Source of the DNA: Ruminococcus sp.
GTDB taxonomy: Bacteria; Bacillota; Clostridia; Oscillospirales; Ruminococcaceae
Assembly (NCBI RefSeq): GCF_017650195.1
Contig: NZ_JAGCFH010000326.1
Coordinates: forward strand, 1-52,983
Direction: 5' to 3'
DNA: 52,983 bases
The position numbers and the translations under genes were made by a program. How positions within the stretch are numbered: position 1 is the first letter of the stretch; each line of letters begins with the position of its first letter. This document shows, in pieces, positions 24,788 to 33,785 of this stretch. The notes under the pieces were generated by a model that was not told the DNA's origin, did no database searches, and saw only the letters and a program-made list of their open reading frames with translations.

Positions 24788-25747
24788 TTACTGCTGAGGC
24801 TGCTCTTCATCCTGCTTCTCAGCATTTTCAGCTGCTTCCTTCTGGGCATTGAGAAATGCCTCCGTATGCTGTACGGAATTAAGGTCACCAGCGACCTCGC
24901 CATCTCTGAGCCTTCTTGCTACAACTATGAAGCGCGAGTTGTCCCAGTCAGCATAGCAGGTAGAAAGGGTCAGAAGCTGATCGCCATACTTCACATCAAT
25001 ACCAGTGTCAATGCCCCATGAACGCTTGCAGCAGTCGATGTAGAAATTGAAATCCTCTTCCGTGTCTATCTCTTCCATATTCCAGTAATGGAAGTCAGTA
25101 GCATCATAACTTCCGCTGGTAACAAGGTAGGCAAAAATAACATAATCGTAATCCCTGTAATTTGAACTGAGCTTTATGAAGGGATACTGATTGTAGAATT
25201 CAAAGCCGGCACGGTACTTCCTAAGGGAGCCCATCATTGTGCCGTCGTACCAACTGTGACCATATATCACCATGTTTTCTGAATGCTCTGCTTCATTGCT
25301 TCCAAAGGTATCGCGGTAATCTGCAAAGAGCGTTCCGCGATCGTAATACTGTCTGAACAGGTCCTTTTCGAGATAGTAGGAATCAGGGATATAGGCATCC
25401 GGACCATAATATGGGTCATTTGGTGCGACCTCACCAGGATCGAGCACGAATGGATAATCCACCTGCGTACCGTCTATCTTAATATAGCCCATTATATCCT
25501 TGTTGAGCCTCTTAAGAGACTTTGTCCTCTCGCTGACACCTGTCCTTGAAGGGACATAGGAGTACAGCTCCGAGAGATTTTCGGGTATTGCAACAGTGGT
25601 CGCCTCTGTGGGAACTGTAGTTTCCTCGCTCTTACTAATAGTGGGTACCGACTTATCATCCTTCCTAAGGAGAACCGCCACAGTACCTAGTCCAAGTGCA
25701 GCCGCGCACGCAACGCAAGCTGATATGATCTTGATAGATTTGCTCAT
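24788..25747 (-). CDS. Class B sortase (short)
   Basis: 319-aa membrane-anchored cysteine transpeptidase. One N-terminal membrane helix (IISACVACAAALGLGTVAVL) precedes a Thr-rich linker and the sortase barrel. The catalytic His is in VIYGHSWYDGTMMGSL, the Cys in LLTLSTCYAD and the Arg in SRFIVVARR, the class B pattern. The C-terminal tail is Glu/Gln-rich. ATG 25747 is chosen (GGAGG 12 nt upstream); a GTG at 25756 overlapping the stop of the long sortase gene is possible. No protein with an obvious sorting signal is encoded in the window, so the substrate is unknown. Confidence 0.9.
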   Translation of the reverse strand: MSKSIKIISACVACAAALGLGTVAVLLRKDDKSVPTISKSEETTVPTEATTVAIPENLSELYSYVPSRTGVSERTKSLKRLNKDIMGYIKIDGTQVDYPFVLDPGEVAPNDPYYGPDAYIPDSYYLEKDLFRQYYDRGTLFADYRDTFGSNEAEHSENMVIYGHSWYDGTMMGSLRKYRAGFEFYNQYPFIKLSSNYRDYDYVIFAYLVTSGSYDATDFHYWNMEEIDTEEDFNFYIDCCKRSWGIDTGIDVKYGDQLLTLSTCYADWDNSRFIVVARRLRDGEVAGDLNSVQHTEAFLNAQKEAAENAEKQDEEQPQQ

Positions 25748-25752
25748 GCTTA

Positions 25753-27597
25753 TCACTTTCCTCCCTTTGGACCGTAGGGAACGAATTCAGCATTCGGATC
25801 GTAGTGCTCGTTGGGATAATCCGCATAGTAGATCGTAGGCCATTTGGGATTGGGATTAAGCCAGCTGTGCTGAGTACCCTTGAGTGGATCCTCTCCCTCT
25901 CTTACCATTCTTGCAAGAATGATAAGTCTTGCCCTTTCATCAGGGAAATAGGTACTGCATGTAGACAGTGTGAGCAGCGGATCTCCGTATTCAACGTCAA
26001 CATCGTTAAGGAAGACCGATCTCCTCTTTGCCTCGTTCACAAAATCGTAGTAGGCGTTCTCGTCAGCAAAGTCAAGTATATTCCAGCAGTTGAATTCGGT
26101 ATCCGTATTATCTGAAGCGTCAAGTACAAAGATTGCAAATATCTTGTACTGGTATTTTTCGTAATTGGAGCTGAGGTTTATAATAGGGTGCTGTCCGTAA
26201 TATGCCTCGTTCCTGATGTAATATTTAAGTGATCCGAACATCTGATCGTCATACATATTATGGCCGTATATGATAAGATTGCCAGAATTTGGTTCTTTAA
26301 GGTAACCGTCATCACCTACATCATCAAAATGATTTCTGTAGTCGAGGAATATCTCGCCTGCATCATTTTCCGTAAGGTCATACTTTCTCCTGAGGTATTT
26401 ATCATTGTCCTCAGCCTGAAGCACAGGATTATTGACAGGAGTATCAGGAATACTGATTACACCCACGATCTCATTGTTTATGTCGTAGAGCTTCTTTGCT
26501 CCCTCCAGCATACTTGTATACCGCTTACGAGTGTCACCTTCGGAAGTGTCCTCAGCTTTCACCTTTGGTTCCTGGGTCTCGGAGCTGTCATATATCTCCA
26601 TGATCTCGTTATTCAGCTTCTTACTCTTCCAACGCTCATAGTAATAATTCAATATGAAAGAACCGCATACGATGATGACCGCCATGCTACTCAGGAAAAC
26701 TGTTTTTCTTATGCACTCGCCGACGCTGTCTCCCTTATGGGGAAACAGGTCGATAAAGCGCTGTTTAAAGTTTTTCTTCTTTTTGTGCTTTTTCTTTTCT
26801 TCTGAAGCAAAGGTATCCATAGCAGCCTTCACGACAGGTGCAGATCCCTTCTCCTCTTTATTATATATAGCTCCGGAGGTTTCGCTACGTTTTCCTTCAT
26901 CGGGCACACGGAAGATCTCCGTAGGAGCTTCTTTATTTTCAATATTATCAGCCTCTGTTGCTGCCTTTAAAGCCACACCAGAAAGGACATTTTCAGCTTT
27001 CTCCTCGTCCGGCTTTACCGAAAACACCTCTTCAAGGCTGTCGGCTTCGTATGTAGTAGGCTTTGCAGCATTCTCTGGGATACTCTCATATTCTACGGCA
27101 TTCTCTGGAATATTCTCATATTCTACAGCTTCCTCCGGGATTTCTGCATACTCCACGGATTTCTCAGGAATATCCGCATACTCGGCGGCAGTATTCACAA
27201 TATCAGTGAAATCACCGGCTATCTCCTCTGCTATCTCCTTAAGTTCCTCCTGAGCAGGAGTTTCCAGTCCGGGGATAAGATCGGATATGTCGGGAGAAGC
27301 ATTTGCCGCATAAAGCTCCGCTGCTCTTTTCGCTTCCTCAGCCTGCTTTGCAGCCAAAGCTTTTTCGTAAGCTATAGCAGCATCAAGCTCGTCAAGTATA
27401 TCAGCCGCTGTGGACTGTTTCTTTTCTTTTGCCCTCATTATGCGATCAGAAATACTCTCTGTACGTTCTGTTTCAGTTTTATTTTCGTAGGTCGTGGGAG
27501 CAACCTCAGCCTCTCCGTGTATAGACCTTCTTATAGCCTTTATTTTCTCAGCTCTGCGCTGAGCCTCTGAGCTAAACTCATTGAATTTGTCGCTCAT
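25753..27597 (-). CDS. Class B sortase with long cytoplasmic N-terminal region
   Basis: 614 aa. The first 298 residues are charged, Ala/Glu-rich and predicted cytoplasmic, with four decapeptide repeats of type VEYENIPENA at 138-177 and a Lys-rich stretch (KKKHKKKKNFKQRF) before a membrane helix at about 299-320. The extracellular sortase domain has IIYGHNMYDDQMFGSL, LLTLSTCSTYF and the Arg in ARLIILARM, class B. Typical SrtB proteins are about 220-300 aa, so the inside extension is striking and may couple the enzyme to a cytoplasmic partner. It overlaps pncC by 20 nt and the short sortase start region, forming a tight operon. Confidence 0.88.
   Translation of the reverse strand: MSDKFNEFSSEAQRRAEKIKAIRRSIHGEAEVAPTTYENKTETERTESISDRIMRAKEKKQSTAADILDELDAAIAYEKALAAKQAEEAKRAAELYAANASPDISDLIPGLETPAQEELKEIAEEIAGDFTDIVNTAAEYADIPEKSVEYAEIPEEAVEYENIPENAVEYESIPENAAKPTTYEADSLEEVFSVKPDEEKAENVLSGVALKAATEADNIENKEAPTEIFRVPDEGKRSETSGAIYNKEEKGSAPVVKAAMDTFASEEKKKHKKKKNFKQRFIDLFPHKGDSVGECIRKTVFLSSMAVIIVCGSFILNYYYERWKSKKLNNEIMEIYDSSETQEPKVKAEDTSEGDTRKRYTSMLEGAKKLYDINNEIVGVISIPDTPVNNPVLQAEDNDKYLRRKYDLTENDAGEIFLDYRNHFDDVGDDGYLKEPNSGNLIIYGHNMYDDQMFGSLKYYIRNEAYYGQHPIINLSSNYEKYQYKIFAIFVLDASDNTDTEFNCWNILDFADENAYYDFVNEAKRRSVFLNDVDVEYGDPLLTLSTCSTYFPDERARLIILARMVREGEDPLKGTQHSWLNPNPKWPTIYYADYPNEHYDPNAEFVPYGPKGGK
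27067..27186 (-). repeat. Four decapeptide repeats in the long sortase
   Basis: Four 30-nt units coding for residues 138-177: AEYADIPEKS, VEYAEIPEEA, VEYENIPENA, VEYESIPENA. The EYxxIPE core is invariant. Confidence 0.85.
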
Positions 27598-28132
27598 CAG
27601 TCTGTGTCTCCTCCATCAGCATTTTTTCGACGATCTCAAAAGCATAAGCAGCGGCGCATCTCCTGATATTCCCTCTGCTCATATCGCTGAGTTTCCATAG
27701 TTCCGGCAGCTTTACAAACCTGCTGCCGCAAATGTCGAAACCGATATACACCGTTCCCACAGGAATTTCTGCAGTTCCACCCGACGGACCTGCTATACCT
27801 GTAACGGAAACGCAAACATCTGCACCCGAACACTTTTTCAGTCCGTTGACCATACTAAGTGCCGTCTGTTCGCTTACCACGCCGAAATCACGAATAATTT
27901 CAGCAGGCACCCCCAGAAATTCAGTCTTTATGCGCTCGGAATAGGTACAAAGCCCAAGTTCAAAGACCGCAGACGCGCCCGATACTGATGTTATAAGCTC
28001 TGAAAGAAGTCCGCCGGTACAGCTTTCAGCCGTAGCGATAGTCAGACCCTTCCGTTCTAATAATTTTACAACATTTGTGACTGTTTTGTCAAGTTTATCA
28101 GTGTCACATTCAGAAAATTTAACGCTAACCAC
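27578..28132 (-). CDS. pncC: PncC-type nicotinamide-nucleotide amidohydrolase (CinA C-terminal family)
   Basis: 184-aa stand-alone CinA C-terminal domain, which deamidates nicotinamide mononucleotide to nicotinate mononucleotide in NAD salvage. TIATAESCTGGLLSELIT carries the active-site Ser, and VSVTGIAGPSGGTAEIPVGT the conserved GP-GGT loop. The N-terminal CinA domain (MoCF-type) is absent, which is normal for PncC. The start is a GTG at 28132 with AAGGA upstream and a TATAAT at 28160-28165. It overlaps the long sortase gene by 20 nt, so it is cotranscribed with wall genes for no obvious metabolic reason. Confidence 0.88.
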   Translation of the reverse strand: MVSVKFSECDTDKLDKTVTNVVKLLERKGLTIATAESCTGGLLSELITSVSGASAVFELGLCTYSERIKTEFLGVPAEIIRDFGVVSEQTALSMVNGLKKCSGADVCVSVTGIAGPSGGTAEIPVGTVYIGFDICGSRFVKLPELWKLSDMSRGNIRRCAAAYAFEIVEKMLMEETQTDERQIQ

Positions 28133-28195
28133 TAAATCGCCGTCCTTGCTTTAGTTTACATTATACAAAAAAGATGTGATTATTTTGTGAAAAAC

Positions 28196-29380
28196 TTAAA
28201 AAGAATCCTCGAAGTTAAACGTTTTCATTTCAGTGTTTTCCACAGCTTTCTGTATAAGCGGCTCGAAATCGAAGCTATTCTGCGCTTTTTCGATATCCGC
28301 AAGCTGAGGTCTTACTTTCGGATGACGGGGAGTAAATACGGTACAGCAATCCTCATATGGCAGCACCGATGTTTCAAATGTATCTATTTTACGTGCGATT
28401 TCGATAATCTCAGTCTTGTCCATTCCAACGCATGGACGAAAAACAGGTATACGGCACACTGCGTCAGTACACACCATAGCAGCCATAGTCTGACTTGCAA
28501 CCTGTCCCACGCTCTCGCCCGTGATAAGCGCAAGGCAGTTGTCCTTTGCGGCGATGCGCTGAGCTATCTCCATCATAAGCCTTCTCATTATAATAGTAAA
28601 GAACTCCTCGGGACAGTGATCCTTTATAGCTTCCTGCAATTCGGTGAAGGGCACACAGTAAAAGGCTATGCCGCCACAGTAGTCCGTCAGCTTCTGACAG
28701 AGTTGCTCCACCTTGAGCTGTGCGCGCTCCGAGGTGTATGGAGGGCTTACATAGTGTATTGCAGCTATATGCACTCCGCGCTTTGCCATCATATAGCCTG
28801 CTACCGGACTGTCTATACCACCGGAGAGGAGAAGCAGCGCCTTTCCACTACTTCCCACGGGAAGTCCTCCTGCTCCTTTGATATTCTCAGCGTGAACGAA
28901 GGCGTTCTCGTCACGTATTTCCACCGTTACCGTAACCTCTGGATTTTTCACATCAACAGTGAGATTCGGGAACTTTTCAAGGAGCTTTCCACCAAGCTCC
29001 ATGCATATCTCAGGTGATTTCATGGGGAAAGCCTTGTCCGAGCGCTTTGCGTTGACCTTGAAGGTCCGTGCACAGCTCAGCACATCGCCAAGGTACTCAT
29101 AACTTTTATTGCATATATCCTCGAAGTCCTTCTCACATACGCAGGCGCGGCAGTATGTAGCGATACCGAATATCTTGCCTACTCTGTCAGCTGCCTCATT
29201 GAGGTCGATTTCCTCGTCAAGAGGAGTTATATATGTAGTGGACTGTGCACTGGTCAACTGAAAATGTCCAAGGGGTTTCAGTCTGCGCTTTATGTTCTTT
29301 ATGAGCATATCCTCAAAGGTCTTTTTGTTCAGACCCTTTAGTGCCATTTCACCGTATTTTACAAGTATCAGTTCTTTCAT
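28196..29380 (-). CDS. thiI: ThiI, tRNA uridine 4-sulfurtransferase
   Basis: 394-aa enzyme that adenylates and thiolates U8 of tRNAs (s4U) and can feed sulfur to thiazole synthesis. The N-terminal ferredoxin-like and THUMP domains contain VKYGEMALKGLNKKTFE and ACARTFKVNAKRSDKAFP-like segments. The PP-loop is LLSGGIDSPVAGYM near residue 185, and PYEDCCTVFTPRHPK lies near residue 345. The E. coli-type rhodanese extension is absent, as in Bacillus, where a dedicated NifS-type desulfurase supplies sulfur; a desulfurase gene lies upstream on the same strand. ATG 29380 has AGGAGAAG upstream. Confidence 0.95.
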   Translation of the reverse strand: MKELILVKYGEMALKGLNKKTFEDMLIKNIKRRLKPLGHFQLTSAQSTTYITPLDEEIDLNEAADRVGKIFGIATYCRACVCEKDFEDICNKSYEYLGDVLSCARTFKVNAKRSDKAFPMKSPEICMELGGKLLEKFPNLTVDVKNPEVTVTVEIRDENAFVHAENIKGAGGLPVGSSGKALLLLSGGIDSPVAGYMMAKRGVHIAAIHYVSPPYTSERAQLKVEQLCQKLTDYCGGIAFYCVPFTELQEAIKDHCPEEFFTIIMRRLMMEIAQRIAAKDNCLALITGESVGQVASQTMAAMVCTDAVCRIPVFRPCVGMDKTEIIEIARKIDTFETSVLPYEDCCTVFTPRHPKVRPQLADIEKAQNSFDFEPLIQKAVENTEMKTFNFEDSF

Positions 29381-29416
29381 ATTCTTCTCCTATACTATTA
29401 TAATATAATATCTGCG

Positions 29417-29930
29417 TCAGTGGAAGTATTGTATGTCTTCCTTGACATTGCAGTAAACAATCAGCTTTTTCCTATTTTTCATAACGTTTTTATTATACAT
29501 TTCAACTTGTTCATCTATGCTGTAATATCTTAGTTCATCATCTTTAATCGGACGATAGCAGGTCTACGCTTCGCATGGTGTACCGTCCCTGAATTTTACA
29601 GCCCAGAACTTTTTTACTATCAGGCAGATAATAACAGTTTGAATTCTCTGCAATCAACTCACACGCTTTAACATTCTGACCTTTGCCTTTTACGATATAC
29701 TCCCTGCCTTTCGGTATCTGTTCACCATTTTTTCGTAAACCCCGATAATATATGTATTAATGGCTTTCATGCAGTTTTCTACACAGACATTTCCTCATCT
29801 ATACGATAGCCTAAAAAATGCTTATCAAAGCTATACTCCATGAACAAGAAAAACAAAAACAGCACAAACAGTATTATTGTGGCTTTTATCAGACCTTTCG
29901 AGAATCTCTTCTTCTGTTCCTCTTCCCAAA
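29417..29930 (-). pseudogene. Decayed membrane-protein gene between thiI and the desulfurase gene
   Basis: On the minus strand three stretches of protein-like sequence follow one another in shifting frames. The first, right after the desulfurase stop, reads WEEEQKKRFSKGLIKA, then a hydrophobic helix (TIILFVLFLFFLF), and stops at 29779. The second runs 29756-29544 (YIYYRGLRKNGEQIPKGREY ... CKIQGRYTMRSVD) after an in-frame TAA. The third continues (KDDELRYYSIDEQVEMYNK ... VKEDIQYFH) and stops at 29417. Together they suggest one protein of about 170 aa broken by two frameshifts and a stop. No ATG, GTG or TTG begins the first part. The family is not recognised. Confidence 0.6.
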
Positions 29931-31061
29931 TTATCCTCTTACCTTTTCAATGCCCTCGTGGAGAGCCTCACAGAGGATATCCAACTCCTCTTCCGTAGTC
30001 TCCACAGTCATGCTTATTCGAAGTGCACTGTCTGCACGCTTATCCTTGATGCCAAACTGTCCGAGTACACCGCTCTGCTGTCCCTTTGAGCAAGCAGAAC
30101 CACTTGAAACATATATCTCTTTGCTTTCTAGGAAATGGAGCATTATCTCCGAACGCTTGCCCACAACTGAAATATTCACAACATAAGGCGAGCCGTCATC
30201 CGGAGAGTTCACTACAACTCCCTCTATACCGCTGAGTTTACCGAGAAGATTAGCTTTAAGTCCGCTTACCTTTTCATAGCGCTCCTTTATCGTCGGAGAA
30301 AGCTTCTTCACAGCCGCTCCGAAAGCCGCTATCATAGGAACGCTCTCAGTACCGGAGCGTATGCCCTTTTCCTGCTTGCCACCGGTAACTACTGGATGCA
30401 CACGCACTCCCTTCCTTATATAAAGAGCTCCCACGCCCTTACCGCCGTGTATTTTATGACCGCTGATGGAGATAAAGTCTGCACAAAGGGTATTAGCCTT
30501 AACAGGGAACTTCATGAAAGCCTGTACGCAGTCTGTATGAGTGATAATGTCAGGATATTTTCGCTTTACCGCCGAAAAGGTCTCCTTTACGGGGAGGATA
30601 TATCCTGTTTCGTTATTGACATACATCATGCTAACAAGACAGGTATCATCGTCGCAGGCATTTACAAAGTCCGTTTCATAGTACCGCCCGTCCTCGCGAG
30701 GAGAAACTCTCACTATCTCAAAGCCGTTTTTTTCTAGGTCAGCAGCAGTCTCCTCAACGGAAGCATGTTCAACTGCCGATATAACAATCTTTTTTCTCTT
30801 TCTGCCATAAGCAGCCGAAGCTCCCCTTAGGGCAAGATTATTGCTCTCGGTAGCCCCCGAAGTGAAGTATATATTATCGCTGTCAACACCTATTGCCAAA
30901 GCTATGGCTTTTCTTGCGTCGTCCACAAGTAGCTGCGCGTTAAGTCCGGCACGATGTAGCGAGGAGGGATTGCCGTATTTTTCGGTCATAGCCTCCACAG
31001 CCGCCGCGACCGCTTCAACGCAGGGCTTTGTGGTAGCGGCATTGTCAAGGTAAACTTCCAT
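29931..31061 (-). CDS. Cysteine desulfurase (IscS/NifS class V aminotransferase)
   Basis: 376-aa PLP enzyme that takes sulfur from cysteine as a persulfide. YLDNAATTKP is at the N-terminus, TSGATESNNLAL near residue 70, AVEHAS near 100, and the PLP-binding Lys is in SISGHKIHGGKGVGAL near residue 200. The sulfur-carrying Cys lies in VSSGSACSKGQQS near residue 325. It is upstream of thiI on the same strand, the pairing known from Bacillus NifZ-ThiI, so it most likely feeds tRNA thiolation. No iscU or Fe-S scaffold gene is nearby. ATG 31061 is preceded by AAAGGAAT at a somewhat long distance. The promoter is at 31099-31127. Confidence 0.94.
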   Translation of the reverse strand: MEVYLDNAATTKPCVEAVAAAVEAMTEKYGNPSSLHRAGLNAQLLVDDARKAIALAIGVDSDNIYFTSGATESNNLALRGASAAYGRKRKKIVISAVEHASVEETAADLEKNGFEIVRVSPREDGRYYETDFVNACDDDTCLVSMMYVNNETGYILPVKETFSAVKRKYPDIITHTDCVQAFMKFPVKANTLCADFISISGHKIHGGKGVGALYIRKGVRVHPVVTGGKQEKGIRSGTESVPMIAAFGAAVKKLSPTIKERYEKVSGLKANLLGKLSGIEGVVVNSPDDGSPYVVNISVVGKRSEIMLHFLESKEIYVSSGSACSKGQQSGVLGQFGIKDKRADSALRISMTVETTEEELDILCEALHEGIEKVRG

Positions 31062-31098
31062 TTAAACTATTCATTCCTTTGTCATAAGTATTCTTTTA

Positions 31099-31127
31099 AT
31101 TATACCACACTAAAAAAAAAAAAGCAA
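31099..31127 (-). promoter_or_regulatory. Promoter of the desulfurase-thiI operon with T12 spacer tract
   Basis: Minus-strand TTGCTT (31122-31127), 17-nt spacer, TATAAT (31099-31104). The spacer is mostly a run of T; with the end of the -35 element the homopolymer is 12 T long. Confidence 0.7.
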
Positions 31128-31195
31128 CCGCCGCCGCAGCGCTGTCAGACTTCATATGATCGCAGATCATTTATCGAAAATATATTCGTTTTTTG

Positions 31196-31224
31196 TTGCA
31201 TTTCTGTACCGTTTATGGTATAAT
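31196..31224 (+). promoter_or_regulatory. Promoter of yfhO-nudix
   Basis: TTGCAT (31196-31201), 17-nt spacer, TATAAT (31219-31224), about 35 nt before the TTG start at 31260. Confidence 0.75.
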
Positions 31225-31259
31225 TCTTTTGTATATCTATTCTTACGGAGGACAATATT

Positions 31260-33785
31260 TTGAAAAGGAGCATAGTTGACCTACGCTGTACAAAAGAAAA
31301 ATACCTAACAGCATTCTTTATAGGCTTTGCGGCTATGCTGTTCACTATGCTTCCCATGATGATTGCGGAACACGGGTATTTCATATACTACGGCGACTTC
31401 AACGCTCAGCAAATACCATTTTACTGCCTTGTGAGCTCAGCTGTGAAAAACGGACAGCTAGGCTGGAGTTGGCTGACAGACCTCGGCTCTGACCTTATGA
31501 CGTCCTACTCCTTCTACCTCTTCGGGAGCCCGTTTTTCTGGCTGATAGCCTTTCTTCCGAAGAGCATAATGCTCCGTGCGATACCGGTGATGCTCGCAGT
31601 AAAGCACGGCACAGCAGCTCTTACAGCTTACGCATACATAAGGCGATTTGTCCGCGGCAATAATGCTGCTCTTACTGGAGCTCTGCTTTACTCCTTCTCT
31701 GGATTTCAGATATTCAACATATTCTTCAATCACTTTCAGGACGTTACCGCGCTTTTCCCTCTTATGCTGATAGCAATGGAGGAATGTGTAAACTGTCACA
31801 GAAAAGGCCTTTTTGCTCTGTCTGTGGCGCTTTTGGCTTGCGTAAATTACTATTTCTTTGCCGGCCAGGCGGTATTTCTAGTAATTTACTATCTTTGCCG
31901 TAGAAAAAGTCCTGATTTTCATACCTCATGGCACACTTTTCTCGGACTCTGCCTTGAGGCTATAGTCGGTACGCTAATGTCTGCATTCATACTCCTGCCC
32001 TCGGCAATGGCTCTCATTGGAAATTTCAGGCTGAACGAACGACTTTACGGCGTGGACATGATAGCTTATGCTGACACTACGCTCATACCTAAGATAATAC
32101 AGAGCTTCTTCATGCCATGCGATCCCCCAGGATATTCCGTACTTTTCAGCGAAAACTACGAACTGTGGGCATCTGTCGGTGGTTATATGCCTTTATTCTC
32201 AATGGCAGGCGTAATATCATTCATTCACCTTAGAAGAAAGCACTGGGCTTCAAGACTCACTGTTGTGTGCATAGTATTTGCATTTATACCCATACTCAAC
32301 AGCCTATTTCAGGCTTTGAACTCATATTACTACGCCCGTTGGTTCTATATGCCGATACTGATAATGGCTATGATGACCGCCCATACCCTTGACGACGAAA
32401 GCTCAGACGGTTTCTTCGGCCTAAAGACGAACGCCGTTTTTCTTGCAGCCTTCGCAGTGATCGGCTGCTTCCCTCAAAAAACCGAATCTGGCAAAAAAAC
32501 GCAGCTTTTCACGCTGCCTGAGGACATTCCATATTTCTGGGCAACTGTAGGTGTCGCAGCAGTCCTTCTGCTGTGCTGTGCACTAATATTCTGCAGAAAG
32601 AAAAATGGCACTCTCAATACAGCCTTCACCGTATTCGCTACCGCAGCCGCTTCGGTAGTATGCGTGTTCACTACAACTGTCTACGGCGCTGATAGTGCAG
32701 GCGCGGCCAGGAAGTATATCAGCGAATTCATAGACTATGAGAACGATGTATACGAAATGCCAGGCAGTAATGATTTCTTCCGCATAGACACCGGCTACAA
32801 CAGTGAAAATGCCTCGATGATATGGGGCATACCATCGGTCAGAGCATTCCATAGTGTCGTTTCGCCATCAATAATGGATTTCTACAACTTTGTAGGCATC
32901 ACCCGCGACGTGGCTTCACGTCCCACTCTCCGGGACTATCCCCTACGCAGCCTTCTTTCAGTAAAGTACTTCTACAAGGAAAAGGAAAAGGGGTGCAGCT
33001 ATGATGAGCTCATTTCCAGAGTATCCGCCCCAAGGACAAGAAAGGCTTTATCAGACCCGGAAGAAGAGGACATAAGCAACGCTCTTATACCTAACGAGCT
33101 CACAGGCTTTGAATACGCCGGCGAGACCGAAAACTTCGAAATATACGAGAATAAACTGTTCATACCTATGGGCTGGGCTTATGACACCTACATCACAAAA
33201 TCTACGGCAATGAAAAAAAGTGAACTGAACCGTGAGATAATGATGCTTCGTTCCATAATTCTTTCAGAGGAACAGGCAGAAAAGTACAGTGATATCATGG
33301 AGGAGCTCGACCCTTCAAGTTCCTCAGCCATGAACCGCCGCACTTATGAGTTTTTCTGCCGTCAGAAGCAGCAGTGCTGCGCGGATAGCTTCGTTTATAA
33401 CTCTAACGGGTTCCGTTCTGTAATAGAACTGCCGAAGCCTCAGTTAGTATTTTTCAGTGTTCCCTACAGCAAGGGCTGGAGCGCCGAGATAAACGGTAGA
33501 AAAGCCGATATTGAGCGAGTGAACGAGGGCTTCATGGCTGTAAAAGTCGAGGCCGGAAAAAATACTATAGTATTCACCTACAGAACGCCTTATCTTACAG
33601 CAGGCGTTATAATAAGCCTAACAGCAACCGCAGCACTTGCGCTGTACGTACTGATATGCCGCAGAAAGTTCGGTAATAGCAAAAGCTTCCCGTTCCGGCA
33701 CTATTACGGCTACAACTCATGTCAGAAACTAAAGACCGTCCTGTATCACTGCGACAGTCTTTTCAGCAAAAAGGAGGATAAATAA
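31260..33785 (+). CDS. YfhO-family polytopic membrane protein
   Basis: 841-aa protein of the YfhO/GT-C-like family (PF09586), which in Firmicutes is linked to glycosylation of wall or lipoteichoic polymers. The N-terminal half holds about ten membrane helices with family segments YGDFNAQQIPFY, SFYLFGSPFFWLI and YYYARWFYMPILI. A large extracellular region and a late helix (AGVIISLTATAALALYVLIC) follow. Substrate and product are not known. It starts at a TTG with GGAGG 8 nt upstream. Its stop overlaps the Nudix ATG (TAATG). The C-terminal 40 residues are Lys/Tyr-rich and less conserved. Confidence 0.85.
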   Translation: MKRSIVDLRCTKEKYLTAFFIGFAAMLFTMLPMMIAEHGYFIYYGDFNAQQIPFYCLVSSAVKNGQLGWSWLTDLGSDLMTSYSFYLFGSPFFWLIAFLPKSIMLRAIPVMLAVKHGTAALTAYAYIRRFVRGNNAALTGALLYSFSGFQIFNIFFNHFQDVTALFPLMLIAMEECVNCHRKGLFALSVALLACVNYYFFAGQAVFLVIYYLCRRKSPDFHTSWHTFLGLCLEAIVGTLMSAFILLPSAMALIGNFRLNERLYGVDMIAYADTTLIPKIIQSFFMPCDPPGYSVLFSENYELWASVGGYMPLFSMAGVISFIHLRRKHWASRLTVVCIVFAFIPILNSLFQALNSYYYARWFYMPILIMAMMTAHTLDDESSDGFFGLKTNAVFLAAFAVIGCFPQKTESGKKTQLFTLPEDIPYFWATVGVAAVLLLCCALIFCRKKNGTLNTAFTVFATAAASVVCVFTTTVYGADSAGAARKYISEFIDYENDVYEMPGSNDFFRIDTGYNSENASMIWGIPSVRAFHSVVSPSIMDFYNFVGITRDVASRPTLRDYPLRSLLSVKYFYKEKEKGCSYDELISRVSAPRTRKALSDPEEEDISNALIPNELTGFEYAGETENFEIYENKLFIPMGWAYDTYITKSTAMKKSELNREIMMLRSIILSEEQAEKYSDIMEELDPSSSSAMNRRTYEFFCRQKQQCCADSFVYNSNGFRSVIELPKPQLVFFSVPYSKGWSAEINGRKADIERVNEGFMAVKVEAGKNTIVFTYRTPYLTAGVIISLTATAALALYVLICRRKFGNSKSFPFRHYYGYNSCQKLKTVLYHCDSLFSKKEDK

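Noticed and set aside
29821..30186. Plus-strand ORF starting inside the decayed gene and running into the desulfurase gene.
   Set aside because: It is antisense to the desulfurase coding region and has no recognisable protein features.
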